From: Rhodococcus aetherivorans
GTDB taxonomy: Bacteria; Actinomycetota; Actinomycetes; Mycobacteriales; Mycobacteriaceae
NCBI RefSeq assembly: GCF_011058165.1
Contig: NZ_JAALEG010000018.1
Span: 1-64,000, forward strand
Length of the DNA stretch: 64,000 nt
Reading direction: 5' to 3'
Made by a program: the position numbers and the translations under genes. Numbering within the stretch: the first letter of the stretch is position 1; each line of letters begins with the position of its first letter. Positions 9,271-16,955 of this stretch are shown in pieces. The notes below the pieces were generated by a model. The model was not told where the DNA came from. It did not search any database and saw only the letters and a program-made list of their open reading frames with translations.

Positions 9271-9834
9271 ATGCGACCCGTCGTCCTCGCCGGAAGCACC
9301 GTCGTTCTCACGGTGCCGGGCCCGGACGACGTCGACGCGATCACGGCCGCCTGCCGGGACCGGTCGATCGTCCGGTGGACGACGGTCCCCGACCCCTACA
9401 CCCGCGCCGACGCGCAACGGTTCGTCGGCGACGTGGTGCCCGCCGGCTGGGAGGGACACAGTCCGGTGTGGGCGGTGCGGACCACCGCCGACGGCCCGCT
9501 GCTGGGCACGATCGGGCTGATCGCGCGCGACCCGTCGGCCGCGGAGATCGGGTACTGGATCGCTCCGGCCGCACGCACCCGCGGGCTCGCGACGGCCGCG
9601 GTGAACGTGTTGTGCGACTTCGCCTTCCGCGCGGACGGTCTGAAACTGGGCCGTATCGAATGGCGGGCGCTGGCCGCCAATCTCGCGTCGGCGGCGGTGG
9701 CGCGGCGCGTCGGCTTCCGCTTCGAGGGGGTGCAACGGCGCGGCGTGCTGCAGCGCGGGGTGCGGCACGACGCGTGGGTCGCGGGTCTGCTGCCCGACGA
9801 CCCACGCGTGCCGGCCGACGGGTGGCCGATGTGA
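9271..9834 (+). CDS. GNAT-family N-acetyltransferase (RimJ/RimL-like)
   Basis: Acyl-CoA-dependent acetyltransferase of 187 residues, Acetyltransf_3 type. Typical features are the early IVRWTTVPDPYT segment, the GEIGYW-like IGYWIAPAARTRGLATAA segment that forms the CoA pyrophosphate loop, and a C-terminal ARRVGFRFEGVQRRG segment found in ribosomal-protein acetyltransferases and relatives. ATG at 9271 follows the upstream stop by 2 bases. The substrate cannot be told from sequence. Confidence 0.88.
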   Translation: MRPVVLAGSTVVLTVPGPDDVDAITAACRDRSIVRWTTVPDPYTRADAQRFVGDVVPAGWEGHSPVWAVRTTADGPLLGTIGLIARDPSAAEIGYWIAPAARTRGLATAAVNVLCDFAFRADGLKLGRIEWRALAANLASAAVARRVGFRFEGVQRRGVLQRGVRHDAWVAGLLPDDPRVPADGWPM

Positions 9835-9859
9835 TCGGCACGGCCGCCGGCGACCCCGG

Positions 9860-10846
9860 TCAGCGCAGTTCGGGCAGGACTTCCCTCTCGAACAACTCGA
9901 TGCCCGAGGTGTCGTACGCGGCCTCGGGGAAATAGAGGATCGCGTAGGTCATGCCCTGCTTCTTCAGCGCGGTGAAGTTCTCCACGATCTGCTCGGGAGT
10001 GCCGACGGCGGGCAGCCCCCGGAACGCGTCGAGCGCGCTGTCGGCCTTCTCCGGCCCGACGTACGGTTCGAGCCGCGCGCGCAGCGCATCGAGGCGCTCC
10101 TGCACCTCGGCCTCGGTCCGGCCGATCGCGACGTTGTAGTTCGCCGAGCGGACGATGGCGTCGAAGTCGGTGCCCACGTCGGCGCAGTGCCCGCGCAGGA
10201 TCTCCGACTTGTGGGCGAAGCCCTCCGGGGTGCCGTCGAAGTTGGTGTACTGCGCGTACTTGGCCGCGATCTTCAGGGTCACCTTCTCCCCGCCGCCGGC
10301 GATCCACAGCGGGATGCCGCCGTCCTGCAGCGGCAGGGGGCGCACGACGGCGCCGTCCACCTGGTAGTGCCTGCCGTGCAGGGTCGCGGTGCCGGTGGTC
10401 CAGGCCTGCCGGAAGATCTGCACGCCCTCGTCGAGCCGGCGCAGCCGTTCGGCGGCGGGCGGGAAGCCGTATCCGTACGCGCGCCACTCGTGCTCGTACC
10501 ATCCGCCGCCGATGCCCATCTCGATGCGGCCGCCGGAGATGATGTCCGCGGTCGCGGCGACCTTCGCCAGGTAGGCGGGGTTGCGGTAGCTCATGGCGGT
10601 GCACATCTGTCCGATGCGCACGTTCTCGGTGACCGCGGCGAATGCCGACACCAGCGACCAGGCCTCGTGGGTGGCCTCCTCGGTGGGCAGAGGCACGGTG
10701 TGGAAGTGGTCGTACACCCAGATCGATTCCCACGGGCCGGCATCGGCGCGCTGCGCCAGGTCGCGCATCACCCGCCACTGCTCGGCGGGATCGATGCCGA
10801 CGAGGTCGAGCCGCCAGCCCTGGGGGACGAAGAATCCGAAACGCAT
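9860..10846 (-). CDS. LLM-class F420-dependent oxidoreductase
   Basis: Luciferase-like TIM-barrel oxidoreductase of 328 residues, resembling actinobacterial F420-dependent enzymes of this class. Seen are an N-terminal MRFGFFVPQGW segment, a conserved MCTAMSYRNPAYLAK stretch, the GGGWYEHEW loop and a C-terminal VGTPEQIVENF element. It is the last gene of the minus-strand sulfur-type operon, immediately after a decayed MFS gene. ATG at 10846 is favoured because the in-frame extension to 10963 has no family similarity. The substrate is unknown; its position suggests a role in sulfur-compound or xenobiotic oxidation, which is inference. Confidence 0.85.
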   Translation of the reverse strand: MRFGFFVPQGWRLDLVGIDPAEQWRVMRDLAQRADAGPWESIWVYDHFHTVPLPTEEATHEAWSLVSAFAAVTENVRIGQMCTAMSYRNPAYLAKVAATADIISGGRIEMGIGGGWYEHEWRAYGYGFPPAAERLRRLDEGVQIFRQAWTTGTATLHGRHYQVDGAVVRPLPLQDGGIPLWIAGGGEKVTLKIAAKYAQYTNFDGTPEGFAHKSEILRGHCADVGTDFDAIVRSANYNVAIGRTEAEVQERLDALRARLEPYVGPEKADSALDAFRGLPAVGTPEQIVENFTALKKQGMTYAILYFPEAAYDTSGIELFEREVLPELR

Positions 10847-10853
10847 GTGGGTC

Positions 10854-11473
10854 CTAACTCGGTGTCGTGGTGTGTGCTGCCTTCTCGGACGCCGACGCCG
10901 GTTGCAGCGTGCGACGCGGCCAAGCCGAGTATCGCGGAATGTACCGGTACATGACGGCGGCACCGAGCATCGCGAGTCCTCCGACGGTCAGTGCGCCGGC
11001 CGCCAACGACAGCGCGGCGACGGCCCCGACCGCGAACGGGCCGGCGAACATACCGCTGTCGTGCATCAGTCGCCAGGCCGCGAGAAACTCCGCACGCGTC
11101 CGCGGCGGGGCGGTGTCGGCCCCGAGCGTCATGATGACGCCGTTGCCCAGGCCGTTGCCGATTCCGAGGAGCACGGCCACCGCCACGAGGGAGATGAGAT
11201 CGTCCGCGATCGGGAGCGCCAGAAACGCCACACCGATCACGAGCAGCGACGGCACCGCCACGACGCGGCGGCCGAAGCGGTCCATCATCTGTCCCGCCGG
11301 ATACGAACAGAGTAGGTCGACGCCACGATCAACCCGGCCACGGACACCGGGGCCCCGAGGTCGCGCGCGAGAAGCGCAACCACCGGGGCCCCGGCACCCT
11401 GCCCGATCCCGAAGATCGCGGACGGGACGAACACCGTCCGGACGAGCGACGTCGGTTCGAGGGGCGGACTCAC
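10854..11473 (-). pseudogene. MFS transporter remnant with internal deletion and frameshift
   Basis: Two pieces of one MFS transporter are joined. The GTG start at 11473 opens a frame with the first two membrane helices (SLVRTVFVPSAIFGIGQG through SVAGLIVAS). That frame then runs into a stop near 11285. A second frame, recognisable from about 11330, carries the C-terminal half: PAGQMMDRFGRR, then four to five membrane helices ending at 10854. Intact relatives of about 400 residues place this second motif in the second six-helix bundle, so roughly 190 residues are missing. The junction lies near GTGGCGTCGAC at about 11320-11332. The start overlaps the stop of the upstream monooxygenase as GTGA, so it was once a coupled operon member. 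Confidence 0.8.
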
Positions 11474-12822
11474 GCCGTCGCGGCACCCGCGTATGCGGTG
11501 GCCGCGAGGCGACCGGCCGGGCGGTCGAGCCCGTAGTGGCCGCGCAACGTCGTCGCCGTGTACTCGGTGCGGAACAGCCCGCGCTCCTGCAGGATCGGCA
11601 CCACGCGGGTGGTGAAGTCCTCGAGTCCGCCGGGCAGATACGGCGGCATGACGTTGAAGCCGTCGGCGGCCTCGCTGTCGAACCACAGCTGCAGTTCGTC
11701 GGCGATCTGTTCGGGGGTGCCGGCGAAGGTGCGGTGCCCGCGGCCGCCGCCGAGCTTCCCGATGAGCTGGCGCACGGTCAGGCCCTCGCTCTCGGCGAGG
11801 TTCTTCACCAGTTCGTAGCGGCTCTTGTTGCCCTGGATCCGGTCGATCGGCGGCAGCGGAGGCAGGGGCGCGTCCAGGGCATGCTCGGTGAGATCAACTC
11901 CCACCATCCCGGAGAGCTGGCGCAACGAGTACGCCGGCGAGATCAGGTCGGTGAACTCCTGCTCGAGCGCCTCGGCCTCGGCCTCGGTGTCGCCGATGAA
12001 CGGCACGATCCCGGGGAGCACCTTCAGGGAGTGCGGATCCCGCCCCGCCTCGGCCACGCGGGCCTTCAGGTCGCGGTAGAACGCCTGCCCCTCGGCCAGG
12101 GTGCGCTGCGCGGTGAAGACCGCCTCGGCGTACCGGGCGGCGAAATCCTTTCCGCTCTCCGAGGATCCGGCCTGTACCAGCACGGGACGGCCCTGAGGTG
12201 AGCGCGGGGAGTTCAGTGGGCCGCGCACCGTGAACCGCGCGCCGTCGTGGTCGATGGTGTGTACCTTGGCCGGGTCGGCGAAGCGGCCGCTGTCGACGTC
12301 CAGCTCGACGGCATCGTCGTCCCAGCTGTCCCACAGGTCGACGGCGACGTCGACGAACTCGGCGGCGCGGTCGTAACGGCCGGCGTGGTCCGGTGTCTCG
12401 TCGTAGCCGAAGTTGGCCGCCTCGTCGGCGCCACCCGAGGTCACGATGTTCCAGCCGGCGCGGCCGTGACTGATGTGGTCGAGCGAGGCGAACTTGCGGG
12501 CGAGGTTGAACGGCTCGTTGTAGCCGGTCGACGCGGTGGCGATCAGGCCCACCCGCTCGGTGACGACGGCCATCGCGGACAGCAGGGTGATCGGCTCGAA
12601 GACCGCCTGGATGTTGTGTTCCACGCGGGGACCGGTCGCGAGGCCGTCGGCGAAGAACACCGAGTCGAGCTTGCCGCGTTCGGCGATCTGCGCGAGCTCC
12701 TGGAAGTGTGCGACGTCGAGGACGCGGCGCTCGTCGGTGCGCGGGTGCCGCCAGGCGGCCTCGTGGTGGCCGACCCCCATCAGGAAGGCGTTGAGGTGGA
12801 ACTGCTTCGGAGACTGGGACAT
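11470..12822 (-). CDS. NtaA/SnaA/DszA-type FMN-dependent monooxygenase
   Basis: Two-component flavin monooxygenase of 450 residues in the bacterial luciferase superfamily. Family signatures include the N-terminal HLNAFLMGVGHHEAAWRHP, RVGLIATASTGYNEPFNLARK, a WNIVTSGG loop and VLVQAGSSESGKDFAARYAE. Such enzymes use FMNH2 from a separate reductase to oxidise sulfones, sulfonates, sulfides or aminocarboxylates. It follows an SsuABC-type importer by 33 bases, so a sulfonate or organosulfur substrate is likely. ATG at 12822 has a GGATAGG-type ribosome site. No flavin reductase is nearby; it must be supplied from elsewhere. Confidence 0.9.
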   Translation of the reverse strand: MSQSPKQFHLNAFLMGVGHHEAAWRHPRTDERRVLDVAHFQELAQIAERGKLDSVFFADGLATGPRVEHNIQAVFEPITLLSAMAVVTERVGLIATASTGYNEPFNLARKFASLDHISHGRAGWNIVTSGGADEAANFGYDETPDHAGRYDRAAEFVDVAVDLWDSWDDDAVELDVDSGRFADPAKVHTIDHDGARFTVRGPLNSPRSPQGRPVLVQAGSSESGKDFAARYAEAVFTAQRTLAEGQAFYRDLKARVAEAGRDPHSLKVLPGIVPFIGDTEAEAEALEQEFTDLISPAYSLRQLSGMVGVDLTEHALDAPLPPLPPIDRIQGNKSRYELVKNLAESEGLTVRQLIGKLGGGRGHRTFAGTPEQIADELQLWFDSEAADGFNVMPPYLPGGLEDFTTRVVPILQERGLFRTEYTATTLRGHYGLDRPAGRLAATAYAGAATA

Positions 12823-12855
12823 GACAACCTATCCGAGTACGTGGGAACGGAGGGA

Positions 12856-13728
12856 CTACTGGTCTGCGCGCCAGCGGGACAGTCGGCGCTCGACTGCGAC
12901 GAGGATCCCGTTGAAGGTCAGACCGACGAGGGAGATGGCGACGATGCCGGCATACATGTTCGGGATCTGGAAGTTGAGCTGCGAGGCGGTGATGAGATAG
13001 CCGAGACCTGCTTTGGCGCCGACCATCTCGGCCGCAATGAGCACGAGGATCGACGAGGCCGCAGCCATCCGGATGCCGGTGAAGATCGTCGGCACGGCAG
13101 CCGGCAGGATCACCTTCTGGAACAGGCGGTAGGAAGGCAGACCGAGGGAACGGGCCGATTTGACCAGCAGCGGATCCACGGTGCGCACGCCGGAGATGGT
13201 GTTGAGCAGGATCGGGAAGGTGCTCGCGTAGATCACCAGCGCCACCTTCGAGGTCTCGCCGATGCCCAGGATCAGGATGAACACGGGTAGCAGTGCGAGC
13301 GCGGCGGTGTTGCGGAACAGCTCGAGGATCGGGTTGAGGAACTCGGCCACCGGCCGGTACCAGCCGATCGCCACCCCGAGCGGGATCGCGACGAGCACTG
13401 CGATCACGAATCCGGTGACGGCCCGGGACAGGCTGGCGCCGAGGTGTTCGGCGAGCTGGCCACTACCGATCAGCTGGGTGAAGGCCTCCGCGACCACGGT
13501 GAAGGGCGGCAGGAACACCTCGTCGACGAGCCCGAGCCGGGGCGCGGTCTCCCAGACCGCGAGGAAGGCGAGGATCGCGAGGGCCGGCTTCACACCGCGC
13601 CATACGACGGCACCGACCCGGCGTCCGGTCCCGGCGCCCGGGGCGGGCACGGCCGGCGCGGGTCGCTGCTCCGCGAGGGCCCCGTCGAGCTCGACGGGGT
13701 CGATCAGCGTGGCGCTCGGACTAGACAT
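12856..13728 (-). CDS. ABC transporter permease, SsuC/TauC type
   Basis: Permease of 290 residues with six membrane helices and the BPD_transp_1 signature in the last third (SARSLGLPSYRLFQKVILPAA, the EAA loop that docks the ATPase). It resembles the aliphatic sulfonate/nitrate/taurine import group. ATG at 13728 has AGGAGG 6 bases upstream and overlaps the ATPase gene by 8 bases; the in-frame extension to 13752 is unneeded. It forms a transporter with the two genes before it. Confidence 0.92.
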   Translation of the reverse strand: MSSPSATLIDPVELDGALAEQRPAPAVPAPGAGTGRRVGAVVWRGVKPALAILAFLAVWETAPRLGLVDEVFLPPFTVVAEAFTQLIGSGQLAEHLGASLSRAVTGFVIAVLVAIPLGVAIGWYRPVAEFLNPILELFRNTAALALLPVFILILGIGETSKVALVIYASTFPILLNTISGVRTVDPLLVKSARSLGLPSYRLFQKVILPAAVPTIFTGIRMAAASSILVLIAAEMVGAKAGLGYLITASQLNFQIPNMYAGIVAISLVGLTFNGILVAVERRLSRWRADQ

Positions 13729-14545
13729 GCTGCACCTCCTGGGTTGCGGCACCGAACTCGTGGTGCTGCGCGCGCTCGACCTCCGAGTGCAGCAACGACC
13801 AGATCCGGTGTCGATAGTGTCGGAACGCCTCGCCGGACCGGACGTCGTCGACGGTGCGATCGATGTCGATGTCCACGACGGTCTTGATCCGCCCGGGCCG
13901 GGACGTGAGCACGGCGACGCGCTGTCCGAGGTAGATCGCCTCGTCGATGCCGTGGGTGATGAACAGGATGGTCTTGCCGGTCTCGTGCCGGATCCGCAAC
14001 AGCTCGTCCTGCAACGACTCCCGGGTCTGCGCGTCGAGGGCGGCGAACGGCTCGTCCATGAGGAGCACCTCGGGGTCGAACGCCAGGCTCCGGGCGATCG
14101 CGACGCGCTGTTTCATGCCGCCGGACAGCTCGTGCGGATAGCGATCGCCGAACCCGCGCAGCCCCACCAGCTCGAGGTAGTGCTCGGCCAGCGCGCGGCG
14201 CTGACGCCGGGGCAGGCCCTTCGCCTCGAGGCCGAATTCGATGTTGTGCCGCGCGGTGCGCCACGGCAGGAGCGCGTACTGCTGGAAGACGATGCCCCGA
14301 TCCAGGCCCGGCCCGGAGATCGGCTGTCCGTCGAGCAGGATCCGTCCCGACGTCGGGCTGCTCAGCCCGCCGAGAAGGTCGAGCAGCGTGGACTTGCCGC
14401 AGCCGCTGGGGCCGACGAGGACGAGGAACTCACCGTCGGCCAGGTCGAGGCTGACATCGTCGAGGGCAGTGAACGCGGTGTCCGTACCGCGGACCGGGAA
14501 CTGCTTGGTCACGTGCTCGAGACGGAGCTTCGGGGTGGTGCTCAT
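13721..14545 (-). CDS. ABC transporter ATPase, SsuB/TauB type
   Basis: Nucleotide-binding subunit of 274 residues. Walker A is GPSGCGKST, the Q-loop is in FQQYALLPW, the signature is LSGGMKQR, and Walker B LLMDEPFAALD is followed by ITHGIDEA. The motif set and length are typical of the nitrate/sulfonate/taurine importers. Its ATG overlaps the binding-protein stop by 4 bases (ATGA), indicating tight coupling in the operon. Confidence 0.95.
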   Translation of the reverse strand: MSTTPKLRLEHVTKQFPVRGTDTAFTALDDVSLDLADGEFLVLVGPSGCGKSTLLDLLGGLSSPTSGRILLDGQPISGPGLDRGIVFQQYALLPWRTARHNIEFGLEAKGLPRRQRRALAEHYLELVGLRGFGDRYPHELSGGMKQRVAIARSLAFDPEVLLMDEPFAALDAQTRESLQDELLRIRHETGKTILFITHGIDEAIYLGQRVAVLTSRPGRIKTVVDIDIDRTVDDVRSGEAFRHYRHRIWSLLHSEVERAQHHEFGAATQEVQHV

Positions 14546-15630
14546 TTCGCCTCCTCGACGGGTTCACCGTTCGGACCGCTCGACGGTTCGTAGGTGCCGT
14601 TGGCGTAGGGGTTGAATTCGTTGGTGTAGATGTCGGCCGGGGTGAACGTGCTCTCGGGCAGTTCGCCGTTCCGGGCGAGCCAGTCGAGCCAGGTCTGGAT
14701 CTCCTGTTCGGTGATCGTCCCGCCCGGGCCGGCGACGCCGGGGCTCTTGTAGAACTCGACGAGGTTGGTGTTCTCGTTGCGGCCGCGGCCGTTGATGATC
14801 TCCTTGTACTCGGCGATGACCTCGTCGCGTGGGGTGGTCTGTGCCCAGCGAATGGCCCGCGCCGTGCCCTGCACGAAATCCGCCACCGCGTCCCGGTTCT
14901 CGGCGATGAAGTCGTCTCGGAAGACGTACGTGCCGTAGCTGAACGCCCCGAACAGGGACTCGTCGGTGAACAGCGGACGGATCCCGCCGCGCGAGACCGC
15001 GGTCTCGCGGAACACGCTGCCGAGGGTGCCGACGTCGATCTGCCCTTCCCGCAGCGCCTGCTCGGTGTTCACCGGGGGCACCACGATCAGTTCGACCTGC
15101 TTGATTTCGTCCGGGGTCAGTCCCTGCTGGGCGAGCCATTCGCGGACGAGGAACTCGTGGTGGGCACCGAGCGTGTTCATCCCCACCTTCTTGCCGATCA
15201 GATCCCGGGCGGTGCGGATCGGGCTGTCCTCGAGCACGTAGTAGCCGTTGAACGACTCCTTGTCGGAGCCGTAGTAGCTGATGACCGACGTGATCGGCGA
15301 GTTGGCGGCGGCGAGCTTGATGACGGCGCCGTTGAATGCGCCGCCGAACTCGGTCTGGCCGGTGGCCGCGGACTGGATGTCCTGCGGACCGCTGGTGGTG
15401 TCGCCCACCCAGTCCAGCGCGACGCTCTCGTAGTAACCGAGGTTCTCCGCGAGTTCGGGATAGGTGACCTGGCCGGCCGAGCCCTGGTAGCGCAGGACGG
15501 TGCGACCGTCCTCGGTGGTGGTGGTCTCCGACCCCGAGGAGCAGGCCGCGACCCCCGCGGCGAGGGTGACGAGGGTGGCTGCGACCGCAGCCGACCGGAC
15601 CAGTCGGCTGCGCAGCGTGGAATACGACAT
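14542..15630 (-). CDS. Sulfonate-type substrate-binding lipoprotein (SsuA-like)
   Basis: Periplasmic-type binding protein of 362 residues. The N-terminus is a lipoprotein signal: Arg residues, a hydrophobic run and the lipobox AAGVAAC with Cys at about residue 30. The mature part has the NMT1/SsuA fold signatures, for example the EFGGAFNGAVIKLAAAN and IGKKVGMNTLGAHHEF segments. First structural gene of the transporter operon, 170 bases downstream of the Cys-rich leader peptide at 15801-15830. The substrate is probably an organosulfonate, inferred from the family and from the leader's cysteine codons; nitrate/taurine-type ligands remain possible. Confidence 0.9.
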   Translation of the reverse strand: MSYSTLRSRLVRSAAVAATLVTLAAGVAACSSGSETTTTEDGRTVLRYQGSAGQVTYPELAENLGYYESVALDWVGDTTSGPQDIQSAATGQTEFGGAFNGAVIKLAAANSPITSVISYYGSDKESFNGYYVLEDSPIRTARDLIGKKVGMNTLGAHHEFLVREWLAQQGLTPDEIKQVELIVVPPVNTEQALREGQIDVGTLGSVFRETAVSRGGIRPLFTDESLFGAFSYGTYVFRDDFIAENRDAVADFVQGTARAIRWAQTTPRDEVIAEYKEIINGRGRNENTNLVEFYKSPGVAGPGGTITEQEIQTWLDWLARNGELPESTFTPADIYTNEFNPYANGTYEPSSGPNGEPVEEAK

Positions 15631-15800
15631 CGCGAGAGTTGTCCCTTACGTTCGACGAAGAGGCCCGACACGGCGGGCACGGAGAAATGCGGCGCGCGGC
15701 GACAGTGAAGGCGTACGCGACACCGGGATTCGCGGTGCGGCAACGGAAGATCGCGCGACGGCGGCCGGCCGGGCCGGCACGCCGGGCTACACCGGGAGGG

Positions 15801-15830
15801 TCAGCGACAACAGTCCGGACACTCGTACAC
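15801..15830 (-). CDS. Cysteine-rich leader peptide of the sulfur operon
   Basis: Nine-codon ORF reading MYECPDCCR then TGA, starting with GTG at 15830. A perfect AAGGAG lies 6 bases before the start (15837-15842). Three of nine residues are Cys, two of them adjacent, in front of an operon for sulfonate uptake and oxidation. Short poly-Cys upstream ORFs that attenuate sulfur-assimilation operons according to cysteine supply are known in mycobacteria, so the same role is proposed here: ribosomes stalling at Cys codons under sulfur limitation would allow downstream expression. Between its stop and ssuA there are GC-rich inverted repeats such as CACCG-N7-CGGTG that could serve as the switch. The short peptide is seen directly; its function is inferred. 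Confidence 0.65.
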   Translation of the reverse strand: MYECPDCCR

Positions 15831-15863
15831 GGTGGACTCCTTCTGCGGCGATCGGACTCCGGA

Positions 15864-15893
15864 AGTCTGTCCCGGGCCGCCGCGACGGGTCAA
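15864..15893 (-). promoter_or_regulatory. Candidate promoter of the sulfur operon
   Basis: On the minus strand TTGACC (15888-15893) and CAGACT (15864-15869) are separated by 18 bases. Transcription would start about 15-20 bases before the leader's ribosome site. Confidence 0.4.
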
Positions 15894-15972
15894 CGCTTCG
15901 GCGCATCCGTGTGCGGATCCCTTGACATGTTCGGTCCGGTGCCGTACCGGTCGCGATCGCGCCGTCGGTCGG

Positions 15973-15978
15973 TACGAT
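15973..15978 (+). promoter_or_regulatory. Putative -10 element for leaderless sigJ-like gene
   Basis: TACGAT lies 6 bases before ATG at 15985 and no ribosome site is present. A TTGACA at 15922-15927 with TACCGG 17 bases on is an alternative, weaker reading. Confidence 0.4.
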
Positions 15979-15984
15979 CGCCCC

Positions 15985-16914
15985 ATGCGCACCGCCGTGC
16001 TCGCCGACGCCTTCGAGCAGCATCGGCCGCACCTGCTCTCCGTCGCCTACCGGCTGACGGGCAGCGTCGCCGACGCCGAGGACGCGGTCCAGGACGCGTG
16101 GCTGCGCCTCGACGGCGCCGACACCGACCGGATCGACGATCTGCGGGCGTGGCTGACCACCGTCGTCGGACGCCTGTGCCTCGACCGGCTGCGGTCGGCG
16201 ACGGCGCGCCGGGAGAACTATGTCGGCCAGTGGCTGCCCGAGCCGATCGTCACCCCGCTCGGCGGATCGCCGGCCCCGGATCCACTGGAAGCCGTGGTGC
16301 GGCAGGAGGACAGCAGGATGGCGGCGATGGTCGTGCTGGACACGCTCACCCCCGCCCAGCGCGTCGCCTTCGTCCTGCACGACGGGTTCGCCGTGCCGTT
16401 CGACGAGATCGCCGGCATTCTCGACGTCACGCCGGCGTCCGCGCGCCAGCTCGCCTCCCGCGGTAGGCGGGCCGTCGCGGCCGCGCCGCCCCCCGTGCCG
16501 GCCGCCGAGCACGTCGAGGCGGTGCAGCGGCTGATGACCGCCCTCGCCTCCGGGGACCTCGCGGCGGTGGTCGCGGCGCTCGATCCCGATGCCCGGGTGA
16601 TCGGAGACGCCAACGGGGTGACCCGCACGGCCGTCAACGTCGTCGTCGGCGCGGAGCGGTTCGCCCGGTTCTTCCTGGGCCTGATGCAGCGCTACGGCGC
16701 CGAGGCGTTCCTGGCCGGCACACCGGCGCTCGTCAACGGCGAACTCGGGTTCGTCAGCGGGGGCGGCCCCGGCGACGAGACCCACCGGGCCTTCGCCGGC
16801 CGGGTCGTCGGCTGCACGGTCCGCAACGGGCGGGTCTGGGCGGCCTACGACATGGCCAATCCCGACAAGCTCCGCGGCGTCCTGCTCGACCGCGGGGACG
16901 GCGACCGAGCGTAG
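15985..16914 (+). CDS. sigJ: ECF41-type sigma factor (SigJ-like)
   Basis: Sigma-70 family protein of 309 residues. Region 2 is near residues 8-75 (LLSVAYRLTGSVADAEDAVQDAWLR split: positions 18-42) and region 4 near 115-165 (TPAQRVAFVLHDGFAVPFDEIAGIL covers 117-142). A C-terminal SnoaL-like domain of about 120 residues follows; it is the hallmark of the ECF41 group and is thought to act as a built-in regulator. The nearest well-known relative is mycobacterial SigJ. The gene stands alone; ECF41 factors often control a neighbouring carboxymuconolactone decarboxylase, oxidoreductase or epimerase gene, and a CMD-family gene lies about 3 kb away at 19810-20412. Confidence 0.88.
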   Translation: MRTAVLADAFEQHRPHLLSVAYRLTGSVADAEDAVQDAWLRLDGADTDRIDDLRAWLTTVVGRLCLDRLRSATARRENYVGQWLPEPIVTPLGGSPAPDPLEAVVRQEDSRMAAMVVLDTLTPAQRVAFVLHDGFAVPFDEIAGILDVTPASARQLASRGRRAVAAAPPPVPAAEHVEAVQRLMTALASGDLAAVVAALDPDARVIGDANGVTRTAVNVVVGAERFARFFLGLMQRYGAEAFLAGTPALVNGELGFVSGGGPGDETHRAFAGRVVGCTVRNGRVWAAYDMANPDKLRGVLLDRGDGDRA

Positions 16915-16955
16915 CGAACCGGACCGAATCCGCCGACCGGACGGTGCGATCGGTT

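Noticed and set aside
9832-9861. Weak inverted repeat between GNAT and LLM genes
   Set aside because: TGATCGG/CCGGTCA pairs with a G-T mismatch and a long loop; too weak to call a terminator.
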